Source: Perkinsus marinus ATCC 50983
Taxonomy: Eukaryota; Perkinsozoa; Perkinsida; Perkinsidae
Direction: 5' to 3'
Length of the DNA stretch: 64,000 nucleotides
Assembly: GCF_000006405.1 (NCBI RefSeq)
Contig: NW_003204538.1
Location: 58,189-122,188, forward strand
In this document: one piece after another, positions 53,252 through 64,000 of the stretch
How the letters are laid out: every line of letters starts with the position of its first letter
Numbering within the stretch: position 1 is the first letter of the stretch
Program-made: the position numbers and the translations under genes
The notes under the pieces: model-generated
What the model saw: only the letters and a program-made list of their open reading frames with translations
What the model was told of the DNA's origin: nothing
Databases searched by the model: none

Positions 53252-55051
53252 ATGAAGGTAATAATGTATCGTATTATGATGCAGTGTTTATTAATATATA
53301 TTACTACTACTCAGATACTCTCGTTACAACAACATCATCATCATCATATTGGGATAGGAACAAATACAATAGGACCAGTAAGTAGAGGAGGATACTTAGT
53401 ACTTATGATATTATCATCATTAATATTGATATTATTGGTATATTGGTATGGTATTATATTAGAAGTTATGGTATTGTTATTATTTGGATATGGATATCAT
53501 ATATCATCATTGAATCGATATGATGATGATATTGTTGATAACAACACATCATCAGAATCAACGGTGAATATGGAGATTGGCCATAATAATAATACTGAAC
53601 CACAGGGAGGAACTACTACTAATAGTGTTGTTCTACTATTACTTCATAAAGGAATATCTAATACAATAAGCGATGATAATGATCATCATCATCATTATCA
53701 TTATCATACAACCTATTATAATGATGACAACAGATTAGGGGATCTATTGGATGCTGCTACTACTACTACTACTACTACTACTATTCAACATGATCATCAT
53801 AATGATAATGAACATGTTATGGTAGGATATAACAATGAATATGATATACCTAATTATGGTTACCGGCAGGGCCACCGGCGCTCGCCGGGCCGCACTACTA
53901 TTACTACCAGTAGTAGCAATGATGATGATGTTATAATACCAGGTGGTAAATGTAGTAATAATGATACATTGAGTAAAATGAAAGCTATGGATGATGATTA
54001 TACCAAGAAATGGCGTATATTGATTAATAAGTTGACTAGTGATAATATATCCTCAATATCTGATAATATATTAAATGATATTCGTATAGCTACTACTACT
54101 AGTAATAATAATAATGAAGTGATTGCATTATATGAGTATTATATATCTAAGGTGGTTAATTTGATATTTAATGCAGCTATTAGAACACATCATATTAGTA
54201 ATAGATCACAACTCTATCTCTATATTAATCTATTACATAATATATCATCGTCATCGAGTGGGTTTATTAGTCTTGATAATAATAATAATAATAATAAATA
54301 CAGTATTGTTATGAATAATGTATTGTTTGCCAAATGCAAGAGTATGTATGATGAATATGTAATAAATCATACTACTATTACTAGTAAGTATGAAGAGTTC
54401 AATAATCCCGATGATAAAGAGGATTATATTAATAGGTTTAAGATGCGTACATTGGCACTTCTACATTTCATAGGAGCATTATCGATTACTAATCTATTAT
54501 CCCTTCATAATCATACAACATATGATGATGAGAATGATTATAGTTGTCATGATGGTATGAATATGATATGTAAATGGATTATTGATGATAAATTGGTATG
54601 CAATGGGGAATCAACGCCTACTACTACTAATACGAGATATAATGAATATATATGTAGTATTATGAATGGTATTATTGATTATTATACTACTACTATCATC
54701 ACTAATAATAAAAGATCTAAAATAGATCCAATGATGATAATGGTTGATATAACCAATACGGAGTGTATGAAATGTATTATAGATTTATTAAAGAGTAATG
54801 TGAGTAATGATATAATAACAATAAGAGATAAATGTTTAATAAATAACGTATTGGATAAATATAATAATCTTATTATGAATATAATCAACATACCACCACC
54901 ACCATCATCGTCCCTACCACATACTACTACTACTATTACTGCAACAACACAGAATAATGATGATGTTGATGCTAATGCCGAAGTTGATACTAGAAATAAT
55001 CATATAATGCAATATGATAATGTAAGATATCTTACAGCAAGAGGTTGCTGA
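53252..55051 (+). CDS. MIF4G-domain protein (eIF4G-like)
   Basis: One open 599-codon frame. Residues about 240-560 fit a MIF4G helical domain: 'KKWRILINKLTSDNISSISD' (family pattern INKLTxxN), 'VVNLIFNAAI', 'LYLYINLLHNI', 'VLFAKCKSMYDEYV' (family pattern LLxxCQxxFE) and 'FKMRTLALLHFIGALSITNL' (family pattern RxLGxxxFIGxLF). In eIF4G this domain binds eIF4A and nucleates cap-dependent translation initiation; other MIF4G proteins act in mRNA decay and splicing. The N-terminal 90 residues are hydrophobic and His-rich and may not be translated as shown: the ATG at 53252 may be upstream of a missed intron. Asn/Thr/His runs come from triplet repeats. A GC-rich 33-base patch at 53862-53894 ('GYRQGHRRSPGRT') looks inserted. 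Assignment is by pattern, not alignment. Confidence 0.6.
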   Translation: MKVIMYRIMMQCLLIYITTTQILSLQQHHHHHIGIGTNTIGPVSRGGYLVLMILSSLILILLVYWYGIILEVMVLLLFGYGYHISSLNRYDDDIVDNNTSSESTVNMEIGHNNNTEPQGGTTTNSVVLLLLHKGISNTISDDNDHHHHYHYHTTYYNDDNRLGDLLDAATTTTTTTTIQHDHHNDNEHVMVGYNNEYDIPNYGYRQGHRRSPGRTTITTSSSNDDDVIIPGGKCSNNDTLSKMKAMDDDYTKKWRILINKLTSDNISSISDNILNDIRIATTTSNNNNEVIALYEYYISKVVNLIFNAAIRTHHISNRSQLYLYINLLHNISSSSSGFISLDNNNNNNKYSIVMNNVLFAKCKSMYDEYVINHTTITSKYEEFNNPDDKEDYINRFKMRTLALLHFIGALSITNLLSLHNHTTYDDENDYSCHDGMNMICKWIIDDKLVCNGESTPTTTNTRYNEYICSIMNGIIDYYTTTIITNNKRSKIDPMMIMVDITNTECMKCIIDLLKSNVSNDIITIRDKCLINNVLDKYNNLIMNIINIPPPPSSSLPHTTTTITATTQNNDDVDANAEVDTRNNHIMQYDNVRYLTARGC

Positions 55052-55449
55052 TGTGCTCATCTAGAATGGGTAGTTATTGGCTATTGGCATATTATTATAC
55101 TCTTTTTATAACCAAGTTATTGGTATAATCAATAGTGATCATATTTATAAATGAGTTAATCATTATCAATGATTATGAATATTATAACGAAGTTATGATG
55201 ATTATCATGTTGAACATGATGATGATTATGAATATTAATGTTCCAATGTTGAAACTATGGGTGTAACAATACATTACTTGTTGTCGTTATAGTGAGCTAA
55301 GATAAGAATAACATAATCATAGTACATTCATAATATATATGATAGCATTATCGGTAGTATATATAGGGTGATTCACACAATAACAACAATATAAGTGAAC
55401 AACCATTCATCAGTGAATATCATCATAATTACAGTTAAGAGTAGTAGTT
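55052..55449. other. Intergenic AT-rich
   Basis: AT-rich sequence with ATG/ATT repeats and no open frame of interest. It should contain the MIF4G gene terminator and the promoter of the next plus-strand gene. Confidence 0.5.
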
Positions 55450-56430
55450 ATGATTATGGATGCCTCCTCATCATCATCCTCTTCCACTACCAAAGATAAA
55501 GAGATAAGCGTTGGACTGCTGGAGAATCATCATCATCATCCTGTTGTTGATAATAATAATAATGACGTGGATGATGATGATGGTGATGATGGACACCCTA
55601 CTACTACTACTAAGAGTAGTAAAGAAGAACACAGTGTTGATATTACTGCCAATGATGTATTGAGTGATATACATGGATCATTAATGAAAATATTGGTAAT
55701 AATAATGATAAAGAGGAGCAATAAACCATCATACATCAGCACCTATGCGGCACTATTGACAATATGATGACTACTACTAATACCACAACAACAACAAATC
55801 TAGGAGGTAGTAATAACTATGATGATGCTACTACTTAGTATTGCTTTATTATCATGGCCATTCTCATTATTGTAGTATATGTTGTATTATTCAGATTCTA
55901 CTACTACTAGTGAATTGGGTGGTGGTGGTGGTGGTAAGGTTATTCGTATGGCAGGAGTATCGGATTACCTAGTTAGAATAATTAAACAATTGAATAGATT
56001 ACGATCGGAAGGGGAAGTCTTACGTTTACTCAAATCAACAACAACATCATCATCACCAGAAAATAATGATACTCCTCCTACTCCTCCTACTTCATCATCA
56101 TCATCACTTGTTGTACCAGAAGATGTGTTATCGGCAATATTTCGAAGTGCCGAGTCAGGGAGTTACGAACATCTCAAGTCTACTGTAATAATAATAACAA
56201 CTATCATACTACTACTAATGAGTGATACTACTACTACTTTATTAGGTTAACGAACATATCACCGATTTGCGGAATTCTCGTGATAGATTCGAAGAACAAC
56301 AAACGTTATTATGTGAATTCAAAAAAGAGTTGATATCGAGTTGTTGTGGTATCGAGTTTGTGGATGACAAGCAGAATGAGAAAGAGGAGGTGAAGGAGGA
56401 GGAGAAGGGGAAGTCAATCACGACACAATA
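55450..56430 (+). CDS. Unidentified coiled-coil protein, three exons
   Basis: Exon 1 (55450 to about 55695) is Ser/Asp/His-rich and ends 'NDVLSDIHGSLMKIL'. Exon 2 (about 55876-56184) carries 'MAGVSDYLVRIIKQLNRLRS', 'GEVLRLLKS', a Ser/Pro linker and 'PEDVLSAIFRSAESGSYEHL'. Exon 3 (56246-56430) carries 'NEHITDLRNSRDRFEEQQTL', 'CEFKKELISSCCGIEF' and an acidic/basic tail. The 61-bp second intron is a clean GT-AG in phase. The 180-bp first intron is longer than others here and could hide a small exon. Heptad-like hydrophobics suggest a helical, coiled-coil protein. No family recognised. Confidence 0.6.
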
Positions 56431-56817
56431 GTCTTTTATATTTCTATATGTTGTGTTATTATAATGAATCTGATGATAATAGCTCTGCTATACACAAATC
56501 TACCACCGCCACCAGTATCATCATAACGACGACATTGAGAGTAATAGACATATCACCATACTAGAATGACTATCAAGGAAAAGATCATAAGTGAGAGAGT
56601 ATTCGATAATAATGCTCATTGGAACAACAACTATGTACAATCTCGATTAAGCTTCATAACTTAGCGCTGAGATTATTAGGGAATAATAGGGGAGATAATG
56701 ATCATGATCATTAGCCTGACATTAACCTGGTTGTATGATGATACGGGCCATTATGAGAATACTACCCTTTTGAGGGTTATTCTATATACAAGCGGCGGCA
56801 TTCTACTTCTCTGAGGA
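56431..56817. other. Intergenic, nothing recognised
   Basis: AT-rich stretch between the coiled-coil gene and the tandem array. Confidence 0.5.
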
Positions 56818-57593
56818 TTATGATGATACCTGTTCATGTTCATGTTCCATGCTGTATCGTAATGTATCGTGATGATACCTGTTCATGTTCATGTTCCATG
56901 CTGTATCGTAATGTATCGTGATGATACCTGTTCATGTTCATGTTCCATGCTGTATCGTAATGTATCGTGATGATACCTGTTCATGTTCATGTTCCATGCT
57001 GTATCGTAATGTATCGTGATGATACCTGTTCATGTTCCATGCTGTATCGTAATGTATCGTGATGATACCTGTTCATGTTCCATGCTGTATCGTAATGTAT
57101 CGTGATGATACCTGTTCATGTTCATGTTCCATGCTGTATCGTAATGTATCGTGATGATACCTGTTCATGTTCATGTTCCATGCTGTATCGTAATGTATCG
57201 TGATGATACCTGTTCATCTTCCATGCTGTATCGTAATGTATCGTGATGATACCTGTTCATGTTCCATGCTGTATCGTAATGTATCGTGATGATACCTGTT
57301 CATGTTCCATGCTGTATCGTAATGTATCGTGATGATACCTGTTCATGTTCCATGCTGTATCGTAATGTATCGTGATGATACCTGTTCATGTTCCATGCTG
57401 TATCGTAATGTATCGTGATGATACCTGTTCATGTTCCATGCTGTATCGTAATGTATCGTGATGATACCTGTTCATGTTCCATGCTGTATCGTAATGTATC
57501 GTGATGATACCTGTTCATGTTCCATGCTGTATCGTAATGTATCGTGATGATACCTGTTCATGTTCCATGCTGTATCGTAATGTATCGTGATGA
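56818..57593. repeat. Tandem array, 17 units of 43 or 49 bp
   Basis: The unit reads 'gatgatacctgttcatg' + 'ttccatgctgtatcgtaatg' + 'tatcgt'. Seventeen copies of the 'gctgtatcgtaatg' core occur at spacings of 49, 49, 49, 43, 43, 49, 49, then 43 throughout. The 49-bp form has one extra ttcatg. One unit (near 57216) has a single C change in ttcatc. Otherwise the units are identical, so the array is young or homogenised. Neither length is a multiple of three, so it is not coding. It lies about 90 bp beyond the stop of the 57683-59125 gene. Confidence 0.95.
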
Positions 57594-57682
57594 ATATGAT
57601 AATAACAACACAATACTAGTAGTTTATCAGAAACACTCACTATTGTAGTAAAGGAAAGTACCTCCTACATAGAGATATATTA

Positions 57683-59125
57683 TTATGCGGTTGTTGTTGC
57701 TGCTGCTGCCCATACTGCTGATTTTGGTACATGCTCAGCTTCTTTCCATTCTATCACTTCATCCCTTAATCTTGCTATATTATCATTTCTATCGATGAGA
57801 TATCTGATGAGAAAGTTATCATTATGATGATGATGATGATGAGGATGATGAGGACGTACTCATATTCCTCATAATTGCCTTCTGCATTAGCATTCACATC
57901 TAATGCAATATGAATACATTTCGATACCCAATTACCTACAACAGTACCATCATCATGATGATTATGATAATCCTACTAAATACTATTAATATTACTGATC
58001 CTTGATATAGTATCATCCTTATTTACTGGTGATAGGAGTCTCAATAATGTTAACCTTAATATGTCTATTTGATAATTAATATCGCCATGATATGATGACA
58101 TAATATTTACATCTAATCCGATACGATCAATAACATGATCCAACATCCAATCTGAAATAGGACGACAAGACGACTACGACTACTTAGTATTATCAATGAT
58201 ACTACTACTCTTCAATTCTTGATGATGATCATCATTGAGCTTTTGTTGTTCGTCTTCTTCTTTTCCTCGGGATAATCGTATAACTGTTCTAAAGGTATCA
58301 GGATCATAGTAAGCATCCCATTCTTCTTCTTCTTCTCCTTTCTGTTGAGGAGATGAACCTCGTCTCTCCTCTTCAGTTTTTGCCATATCCTCCTTAAGTT
58401 TATATGCCATATATGAACCATGCTTCTTGACTAGATTTGATAGATCATATGATATATTACCATTACCCATTTCTATCTTCTTATCATATTCATACTTAAT
58501 CTCATTTAACTTAGCTATATCATTTCGTATATTAATTATCTCCTCCATAATAGTAGCATCATAGTTATCATCCTTACCTGTATACAAGCATATACAACTT
58601 AAAACAGCCTTACAAGCCTCTATGACTTCTTCTTCTTGTTGTTGCTATTGATAAGATGGTGGTGTTGTTGTTGCGTCTATCATCCAACTGGGACTCTGCC
58701 TCCATAAGCTCTTTCTGTCTATAACTCCTAAAGACAACAACAACAACAATAGACGACGACGACATACTAATATTAGTGTTCTTGTTATTATTACAGCTCC
58801 CTTCCTATTCTCGTAGACTCTTGTTGTGCTTTAAATGTGAATATACCCACCACGAGAGTTATGATAAATAATACTATTACCAACTGAGCAATGACGACAT
58901 GTAATAAAGTATATGAAACTGATGATGATGATAGTCAGTTGTTATTATTGTTATTACAGTGTGTGATGGTAATAATAGGAGGCCACCACCAACATTATGT
59001 GTACTAGTAGTAGTGGTAGATGATGATGATGAGGTGGAGGTGGCTGGTACTACTCTTCTATCCTCTTCTATGCTATTATTGCTAGTAGTAGTAGTAGTTG
59101 GTACTACTGCAGACTTTTTAACCAT
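57683..59125 (-). CDS. Unidentified single-pass membrane coiled-coil protein, 7-8 exons
   Basis: Exons read from the sequence: 59125-58958 ('MVKKSAVVPTTTTTSNNS', Ser/Thr-rich), 58883-58795 (membrane span 'LVIVLFIITLVVGIFTF' then 'KAQQESTRIGREL'), 58727 to about 58620 ('SYRQKELMEAESQLDDRR'), about 58580-58209 ('IINIRNDIAKLNEIKYEYDK'), 58151-57996 ('WMLDHVIDRIGLDVNIMSSY'), 57935-57860 ('NWVSKCIHIALDVNANAEGN') and 57803-57683 ('YLIDRNDNIARLRDEVIEWK'). Most joins are in-phase GT-AG with introns of 57-88 bp; the join between 58620 and 58580 is unresolved. A short N-terminal tail, one membrane helix and a long charged coiled coil suggest a membrane-tethering or scaffold role, which is inference. 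No family recognised. Confidence 0.6.
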
Positions 59126-59369
59126 TCTTTAACCAAAAAAAGAGTAGAAATAAAATCTAACAACAACAATAGCTGATAATAATAGTAATAATAACAAGAA
59201 CAAGAACAACAAGTTGTAGAAGAAGGAGAAGGCCAATAATCCACCAGCAGGAGTTGTAAGCAGCAGCAGCAGCAGCAGCCATATACAACAACATCCATTA
59301 ACGTTCTAGTAGTAGTAATAATAATAATAATGCTAGTATAGAAGTCATTAGTAGTAGTAGTGTATATTG

Positions 59370-60814
59370 TCAATACATTGGTACTACCCCATGTGATACC
59401 ATACTACTTCCATCAGGAGTGGTATTATCCATTTGTGATAATAATGCGGTATTAACTGCTGAGGCTAGATATCCAACTTCTAATGTAGTATCAGCAATAC
59501 GATATTTATGCATAGCTGCTATTGCTACTCTAGCATCACATGCTCTAGAGTATCTAATACAGAGATGATATAGAGATGGTGTGGTATTATTATTAATATT
59601 ACATAACAAAGGCAAATCCTCTAGGTCTACCAGTATATGGTGATTTAGCTATCTCAATACATTGTATATCACCAAATGGAGCGAATAATTTACGTATTTC
59701 TGATTCTTGTAAATGTATAAGTACTCCTGTAAGACCTCCAACATATCTAAAACTAATGATGTTAATATGAATAGTAGTTTATTGTTATTATTACACTCTC
59801 ATAGGTAGATCTTGTTGTTGATTCTGTACTACTCTAGCTGCTTCGGCTGCACGATTCTTTTCAGCTTGAGAGGCTTGAACTAATAATAATAAATAATGAT
59901 CATGATGAATAATACCTCATTGTTGTTATTATTACTGCGTATAGGATGTCCCATTAATGCTTGTCCATTACAAGCTAATGCTTTTAATATTGAATCAGGT
60001 GTATAGAATTCAACATATGCTACACCTTTAGATCTATTAGTACCTAATCATATTCACCATAATTATCATCATACTACTACTTATTACGTGGATCTCTTAT
60101 AACTTGTACATCCCGTACTTTACCAGCATTCTGGCTCATAAATACATATACCTCTTTTTCAGTACATTTAGGGTGTATACCCATAACCATAACAGTACAA
60201 TCATCTCTATGAGCTTGTTGGACCATACGTACTCTCTCATCACCAATACCACCACGATGCTGACCACCACCACCACCACTACGATGTTCTTCTTCTTCTT
60301 CTTGGCCACCACCACCACCACCATGATGATGATGATGTTGATCTTCACGTCGATAGGATCTAATATTATTGATGATCGTAATAATATTAATACTATACAT
60401 GCTATGATATACCTAGATCTATGATGATAATCTCTATTAGAACCTCTGCGATCCTCCTCTCTTGTTGATGATGATGGTCCTCTTCTTCTTGAATCTAAGA
60501 TTAAAATTGATATGTCGGCAGTAGGTACTGCAGTAGTAGTATGATGACGATTACCACTACGATGATGATAATGTTGTCTTTCACCTTCCACCTGTTCTAG
60601 AGGCATTCTTCTTCTACTATTAGGTGATGTATTATTATAATTACCATCATAACGTTGTGTTGATGACCGACGAGGAATAGTAGGAACCCTACTAGTGTTA
60701 TCATGTATAATGATAGTAATATTATTACTCATTATTATGATAATATCCATCATCAACCCTCCCCTGTTGTTGCTCCATAAGCTGCTCTACTTGCTCAAAG
60801 TCGAGATCATCCAT
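59370..60814 (-). CDS. RBM39/Rsd1-like splicing factor with two RRMs
   Basis: Exons: 60814-60729, 60691-60413, 60359-60081, 60033-59936, 59879-59795, 59746-59603 and 59553-59370. Introns are 37-53 bp, GT-AG. The N-terminus ('MDDLDFEQVEQLMEQQQG') leads into an Arg/Ser/His-rich region. RRM1 runs from 'HRDDCTVMVMGIHPKCTEKE' through 'GKVRDVQVIRDPRNK' and 'SKGVAYVEFYTPDSILKALA'. The linker 'IQASQAEKNRAAEAARVVQN' is the signature between RRM1 and RRM2 in RBM39. RRM2 has 'RVYVGGLTGVLIHLQESEIR' and 'LFAPFGDIQCIEIAKSPYTG'. It should act in the nucleus as a splicing coactivator. The usual third, U2AF-homology RRM is not seen before the next gene starts at 59125; the C-terminus may continue past 59370 through another intron. 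Confidence 0.88.
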
Positions 60815-60889
60815 TACTCACTAGTAATCAATAGTCAACAGTGAATCATGATCATCATCATAGTAGATATTAACGTATTATCGATTACA

Positions 60890-63732
60890 ATGGCGAGCGC
60901 TATACGTCTACGCATGTTGCCACCACCACCACCACAACGACATTTTCCTCTTCTTCGTTGATATTATGTTGTTAGATGGTGATGATGATGATGATGTTAT
61001 AATAAAACTATTGTTTGGTAAGAGTAATGAAGGGGCGATATCATCATCTAAAGGAAGGATGCGTCAATTAAGGGATATGCTTATTAGAGATAAGGGTTGG
61101 ATTGTTAAGGATGATAATACTAATATTATTACGTAATATTAGTATTATTATTGATAATACTAATATTACTAGGTATGATTATACATTAAAAGGTTCTAAT
61201 TTGGTGATAATAATAGATCCACAACATGAGTTCGATATTAATGAGATATATGCTATTGAAAGGTAAATAGTAATACTAGCAGTCATTGATAGTAGTATTA
61301 TATAATAGGTATATCGATATTGATGGTGGTGCGGTATTGATATTATGTAATGAGGGTGGTTTAGTATCATCTAATGATAATATTAATAATATATTACAAG
61401 TATATGGTATAAGTATAAATAACGATTCATTAATAAGATCAGCACATCATCCTAATTATCATCATCCTAAAGAGGTATTAATATATACATGTATATATCA
61501 ATATTAAAACACATGTAGTAGGTTCTTATATCTTTACTACCAACTTCTAGTACTCCATCATTATCACCAACAACAACAGAAGAAGAAGAAGAGAATTTTA
61601 ATATAGTTTACCCGTATGGTTGTACACTAGCAGTATCAGGATGTAATATGGTCAGTAGCAACAGTATGAGCAGCATGAGCAGCAGCAGCAGGGCTAATAA
61701 AAAGGTCATCACCATCATCATACTACTACTACTACTACTACTATACAAGGTATCCGAGAGATTATTTATTATTACTGCTATTAGGTATCTACTAGAGTGT
61801 TATTCAGCTCTGGTTTATTATCATATCCTATTGATAAGTAGTACTATTAGATAGTCATTCTTCTTGTTGTTGTAGCCATAAAGGGTTGTATTATTAGACC
61901 CTTATGTGTACTAACAACAACAACGACTACGACTACTGCTGATACCTCTTCTAATGGTATTATATGTGTATTGGGGAGTTGTATGATATTTAATGATGAT
62001 TACATTTCTAAAGAGGATAACCGCTTATTAGCAGTAATACTCTTATGCTCTTCTCCGTTATTATCATCATCATCATGTTCTTGTTCTTATTGTTATTTTA
62101 GGTCAACATGATTAGATATCTTGCAGTAGGGCATAAGGAGGAGGAGACCAATGATGTTAGAGTAATAAGATATTACTACAAATATATTAATAATCTAACT
62201 CAGAGTAGCATCTTCCCCAACCAGCAACATCATCATCATAATCGTTCTAATCAAGATAGGAAGATTATTACACCACGAGTAAAGGGAGAGTCAATGTATG
62301 TTACTACTACTACTACTACTACCATCTCTTATTATCATTACTTGTATTATCATTATTATTAATATTATCAGGAAACCTATTGATGAGAACAATAGTAGGG
62401 TATTAAATAATGATATGGTAAAGTCATCGATGATTAGTACTATACCCAATACCAGGATACTATCTGATAGTATTAAATCATGTTTACATAATGGTGGTAG
62501 TAGTAATAGTATGTTGTTGGGTAGTGCTGCTGGTGGTGGTGCTAGTGGTGGTATATATAGTACATATCGTCATCATCATCAAGCTTCTATACTAAACATC
62601 ACTCAAGTACCTAATTTATCTAATACCATACTGGTAGTAATAGTAGTAGTAGGTAATATAGTTATTACTATTATTATCAGGATAAACTCCCTATTGTATT
62701 AGAGGTATATGGTAAAGTAATGACATCTGATGGTAGTCATAAAGGTAGTCAATACAATAAGGATAACAACTGGATGCAGCAACATGGGAGCAGCAGCAGC
62801 AATAGTAGATAATGATGATGATAATTATTGTTATCATACTCATGTATACTATCTATTAGGTCATCATAATCATAACTCAATATTACTACCACCACCACCA
62901 CCACATAAACGATATTTAACATTAATACCACCCCAGTTTAACATCAATAGTGATGGGTATCATCATCTTCGTCCTCGTCGTGGTCGTGGTCGTTGTTGTG
63001 GTCGTGGTGGTGGTAGTGGTGCTGCATTGATACCACCACTTATATCGTATACTCCATCATCATATTATGATACTACTACTGGAGGGGGGCAACTTGATAA
63101 TAATAATCATTCACAACCGCTACAACCATTACTTGAGATGTAATAATATACTGATTATGATGGTATTATTATAATGATTATGATATAGGTATGATCTAGA
63201 CGATGAGTTGGCGACATATCATCACAGAATAACCAAATTGGCTATTAAATGTAAAGATAATAATAAAGAATATCATACAAATACGACAACAACAACAACA
63301 ACAACGATGATGCTAACGACAATCATGTACTTTATACAGCAAGCATCAGCAATAGCATCAACAGACTATTCAAAAACAACATCATCATCTTCAAATAAAG
63401 AGCACACTCATCATCATGATACTGCTGCTGTTGCTGCTGCTGTTGCTGTTACTACTGCTATATCATCATCAAGTCATCTACAAGTAGAAGAAGGGTATAG
63501 TCAGAGTAGCTACAAGGTTGATAATACTACTACTAATAGTAATTCAGTGAAATGTAAACACACATTATACGATATGTATAAGTATATAGTTATGTGTAAA
63601 AGCTAACATTAGCTGCTTAATAGCATGATGATGATTATGATGATGATCATGTTAATCATGTGACTCTGATTCTATAAGGTATTGCCGATATTCTCGTTAT
63701 AGTCATTCACACAGCATCATCATCATTGCTTC

Positions 63733-63765
<33 letters not shown>

Positions 63766-63800
63766 TCGAGATGATAATGGTGATATTATTATCTTATGAA
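60890..63800 (+). CDS. IFT52: Intraflagellar transport protein IFT52 homologue
   Basis: Many short exons match IFT52 in order: 'KGRMRQLRDMLIRDKGWIVK' (61050s); 61173-61262 'TLKGSNLVIIIDPQHEF'; 61309-61474 'YIDIDGGAVLILCNEGGLVS', 'NILQVYGISINNDSLIRSAH' and 'HPKE'; 61522-61650 'FNIVYPYGCTLAVSG'; about 61785 'VSTRVLFSSGLLSYPIDK'; 61950s 'GIICVLGSCMIFNDDYISKE'; 62107 on, 'VNMIRYLAVG'; about 62370-62630 'IPNTRILSDSIKSC'; 62880s 'RYLTLIPPQFNINSDGYHHL'; 63195 on, 'DLDDELATYHHRITKLAIKC'; and 'MC' joined to 'IADIL' near 63690. Conserved landmarks of the family are the GG-DV-like strand, HPKE, VYPYG, VLGS and the DLDD helix. IFT52 is a core IFT-B subunit needed to build flagella. It is expanded by low-complexity inserts. 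The start (ATG 60890 or 60966) and 3' end are uncertain, and it may continue beyond the window. Confidence 0.9.
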
Positions 63801-64000
63801 TGAAATTAGGATATTATTCTATTGCATCATCACTTATGCATCATAATATCACCAATTCAACAGCATTCTTCCCAACTCTAGATAAAGATGCTGGAGCATT
63901 CGAATTCGAGCAGAGGTAGTAGTAGTAGTACAAAAACATTACTATTAGTTGTATTATAAGATGATCCTTGAGTATATCCCCTGTTATTATTACAGATATC
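63801..64000 (+). other. Possible last exon of IFT52 or next gene, cut by window edge
   Basis: An open frame carries 'LGYYSIASSLMHHNITNSTA' and 'FPTLDKDAGAFEFEQR', followed by a GTAGTAG donor and a TTACAG acceptor at the very end. It could be the C-terminal helix region of IFT52 or a separate gene. Confidence 0.35.

Noticed and set aside
55450-56430. Assignment of the coiled-coil gene to a vesicle-trafficking or dynactin subunit
   Set aside because: Only general helical character is visible; no family motif supports a name.
56818-57593. Possible CRISPR array
   Set aside because: Units are contiguous and identical with no unique spacers, in a eukaryotic context.

Overview
The window looks like nuclear DNA of a flagellated unicellular eukaryote, most probably an alveolate related to Perkinsus. 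This rests on gene content and intron structure, not on a database match. Host genes have short GT-AG introns (about 35-60 bp), there is no bacterial operon structure, the mitochondrial ATP synthase subunit c is encoded in the nucleus (as in apicomplexans, dinoflagellates and perkinsids), and there is an IFT52 gene, which implies a flagellum at some life stage. Two 100-base runs of N (31036-31135 and 48901-49000) are scaffold gaps.

The window has two very different compartments. Bases 1 to about 49,800 are mixed-composition DNA packed with retroelements and segmental duplications. The host-like genes I could recognise there are a secreted, cysteine-rich, mucin-like protein (15403-16176) and a truncated relative (26801-27139). 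Everything else is LTR retrotransposons, their debris, and copies of unidentified multi-copy ORFs. Element B (19794-25740, minus) is full length, with identical 260-bp LTRs and a 4-bp target duplication; two unfilled paralogous target sites lie in the same window. Element C (41736-46556, plus) has 133-bp LTRs differing at three positions and a 5-bp target duplication, and it sits in an older wrecked integrase gene (element E, 46562-47860). Element A is a gag family present in five copies (1654-2397 minus; 12326, 18987, 30783 and 33366 plus). A block at about 4.7-11.4 kb recurs in the same orientation at about 35.6-41.0 kb, with partial copies near 17.1, 27.9 and 31.1 kb, and 2.4-4.5 kb recurs inverted at 33.8-35.6 kb.

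Bases 50,200-64,000 are AT-rich, gene-dense, and full of ATT/ATG/ACT triplet repeats both within and between genes. In order they hold: 40S ribosomal protein SA (minus), ATP synthase subunit c (minus), a MIF4G-domain (eIF4G-like) protein (plus), a coiled-coil protein (plus), a 17-unit tandem array with 43/49-bp periods, a membrane-anchored coiled-coil protein (minus, 7-8 exons), an RBM39/Rsd1-like splicing factor (minus) and IFT52 (plus, reaching the window end). These are housekeeping genes without operon logic: translation (RPSA, MIF4G), respiration (subunit c), splicing (RBM39-like) and flagellar transport (IFT52).

The most unusual observations are that the gag start codon lies inside the 5' LTR in both structurally complete elements (B and C), a shared in-frame stop between capsid and zinc knuckle in element A, a 17-bp perfect hairpin conserved in two duplicated blocks, GC-rich palindromes dropped into otherwise different sequence, and the sharp change of compartment next to an assembly gap.
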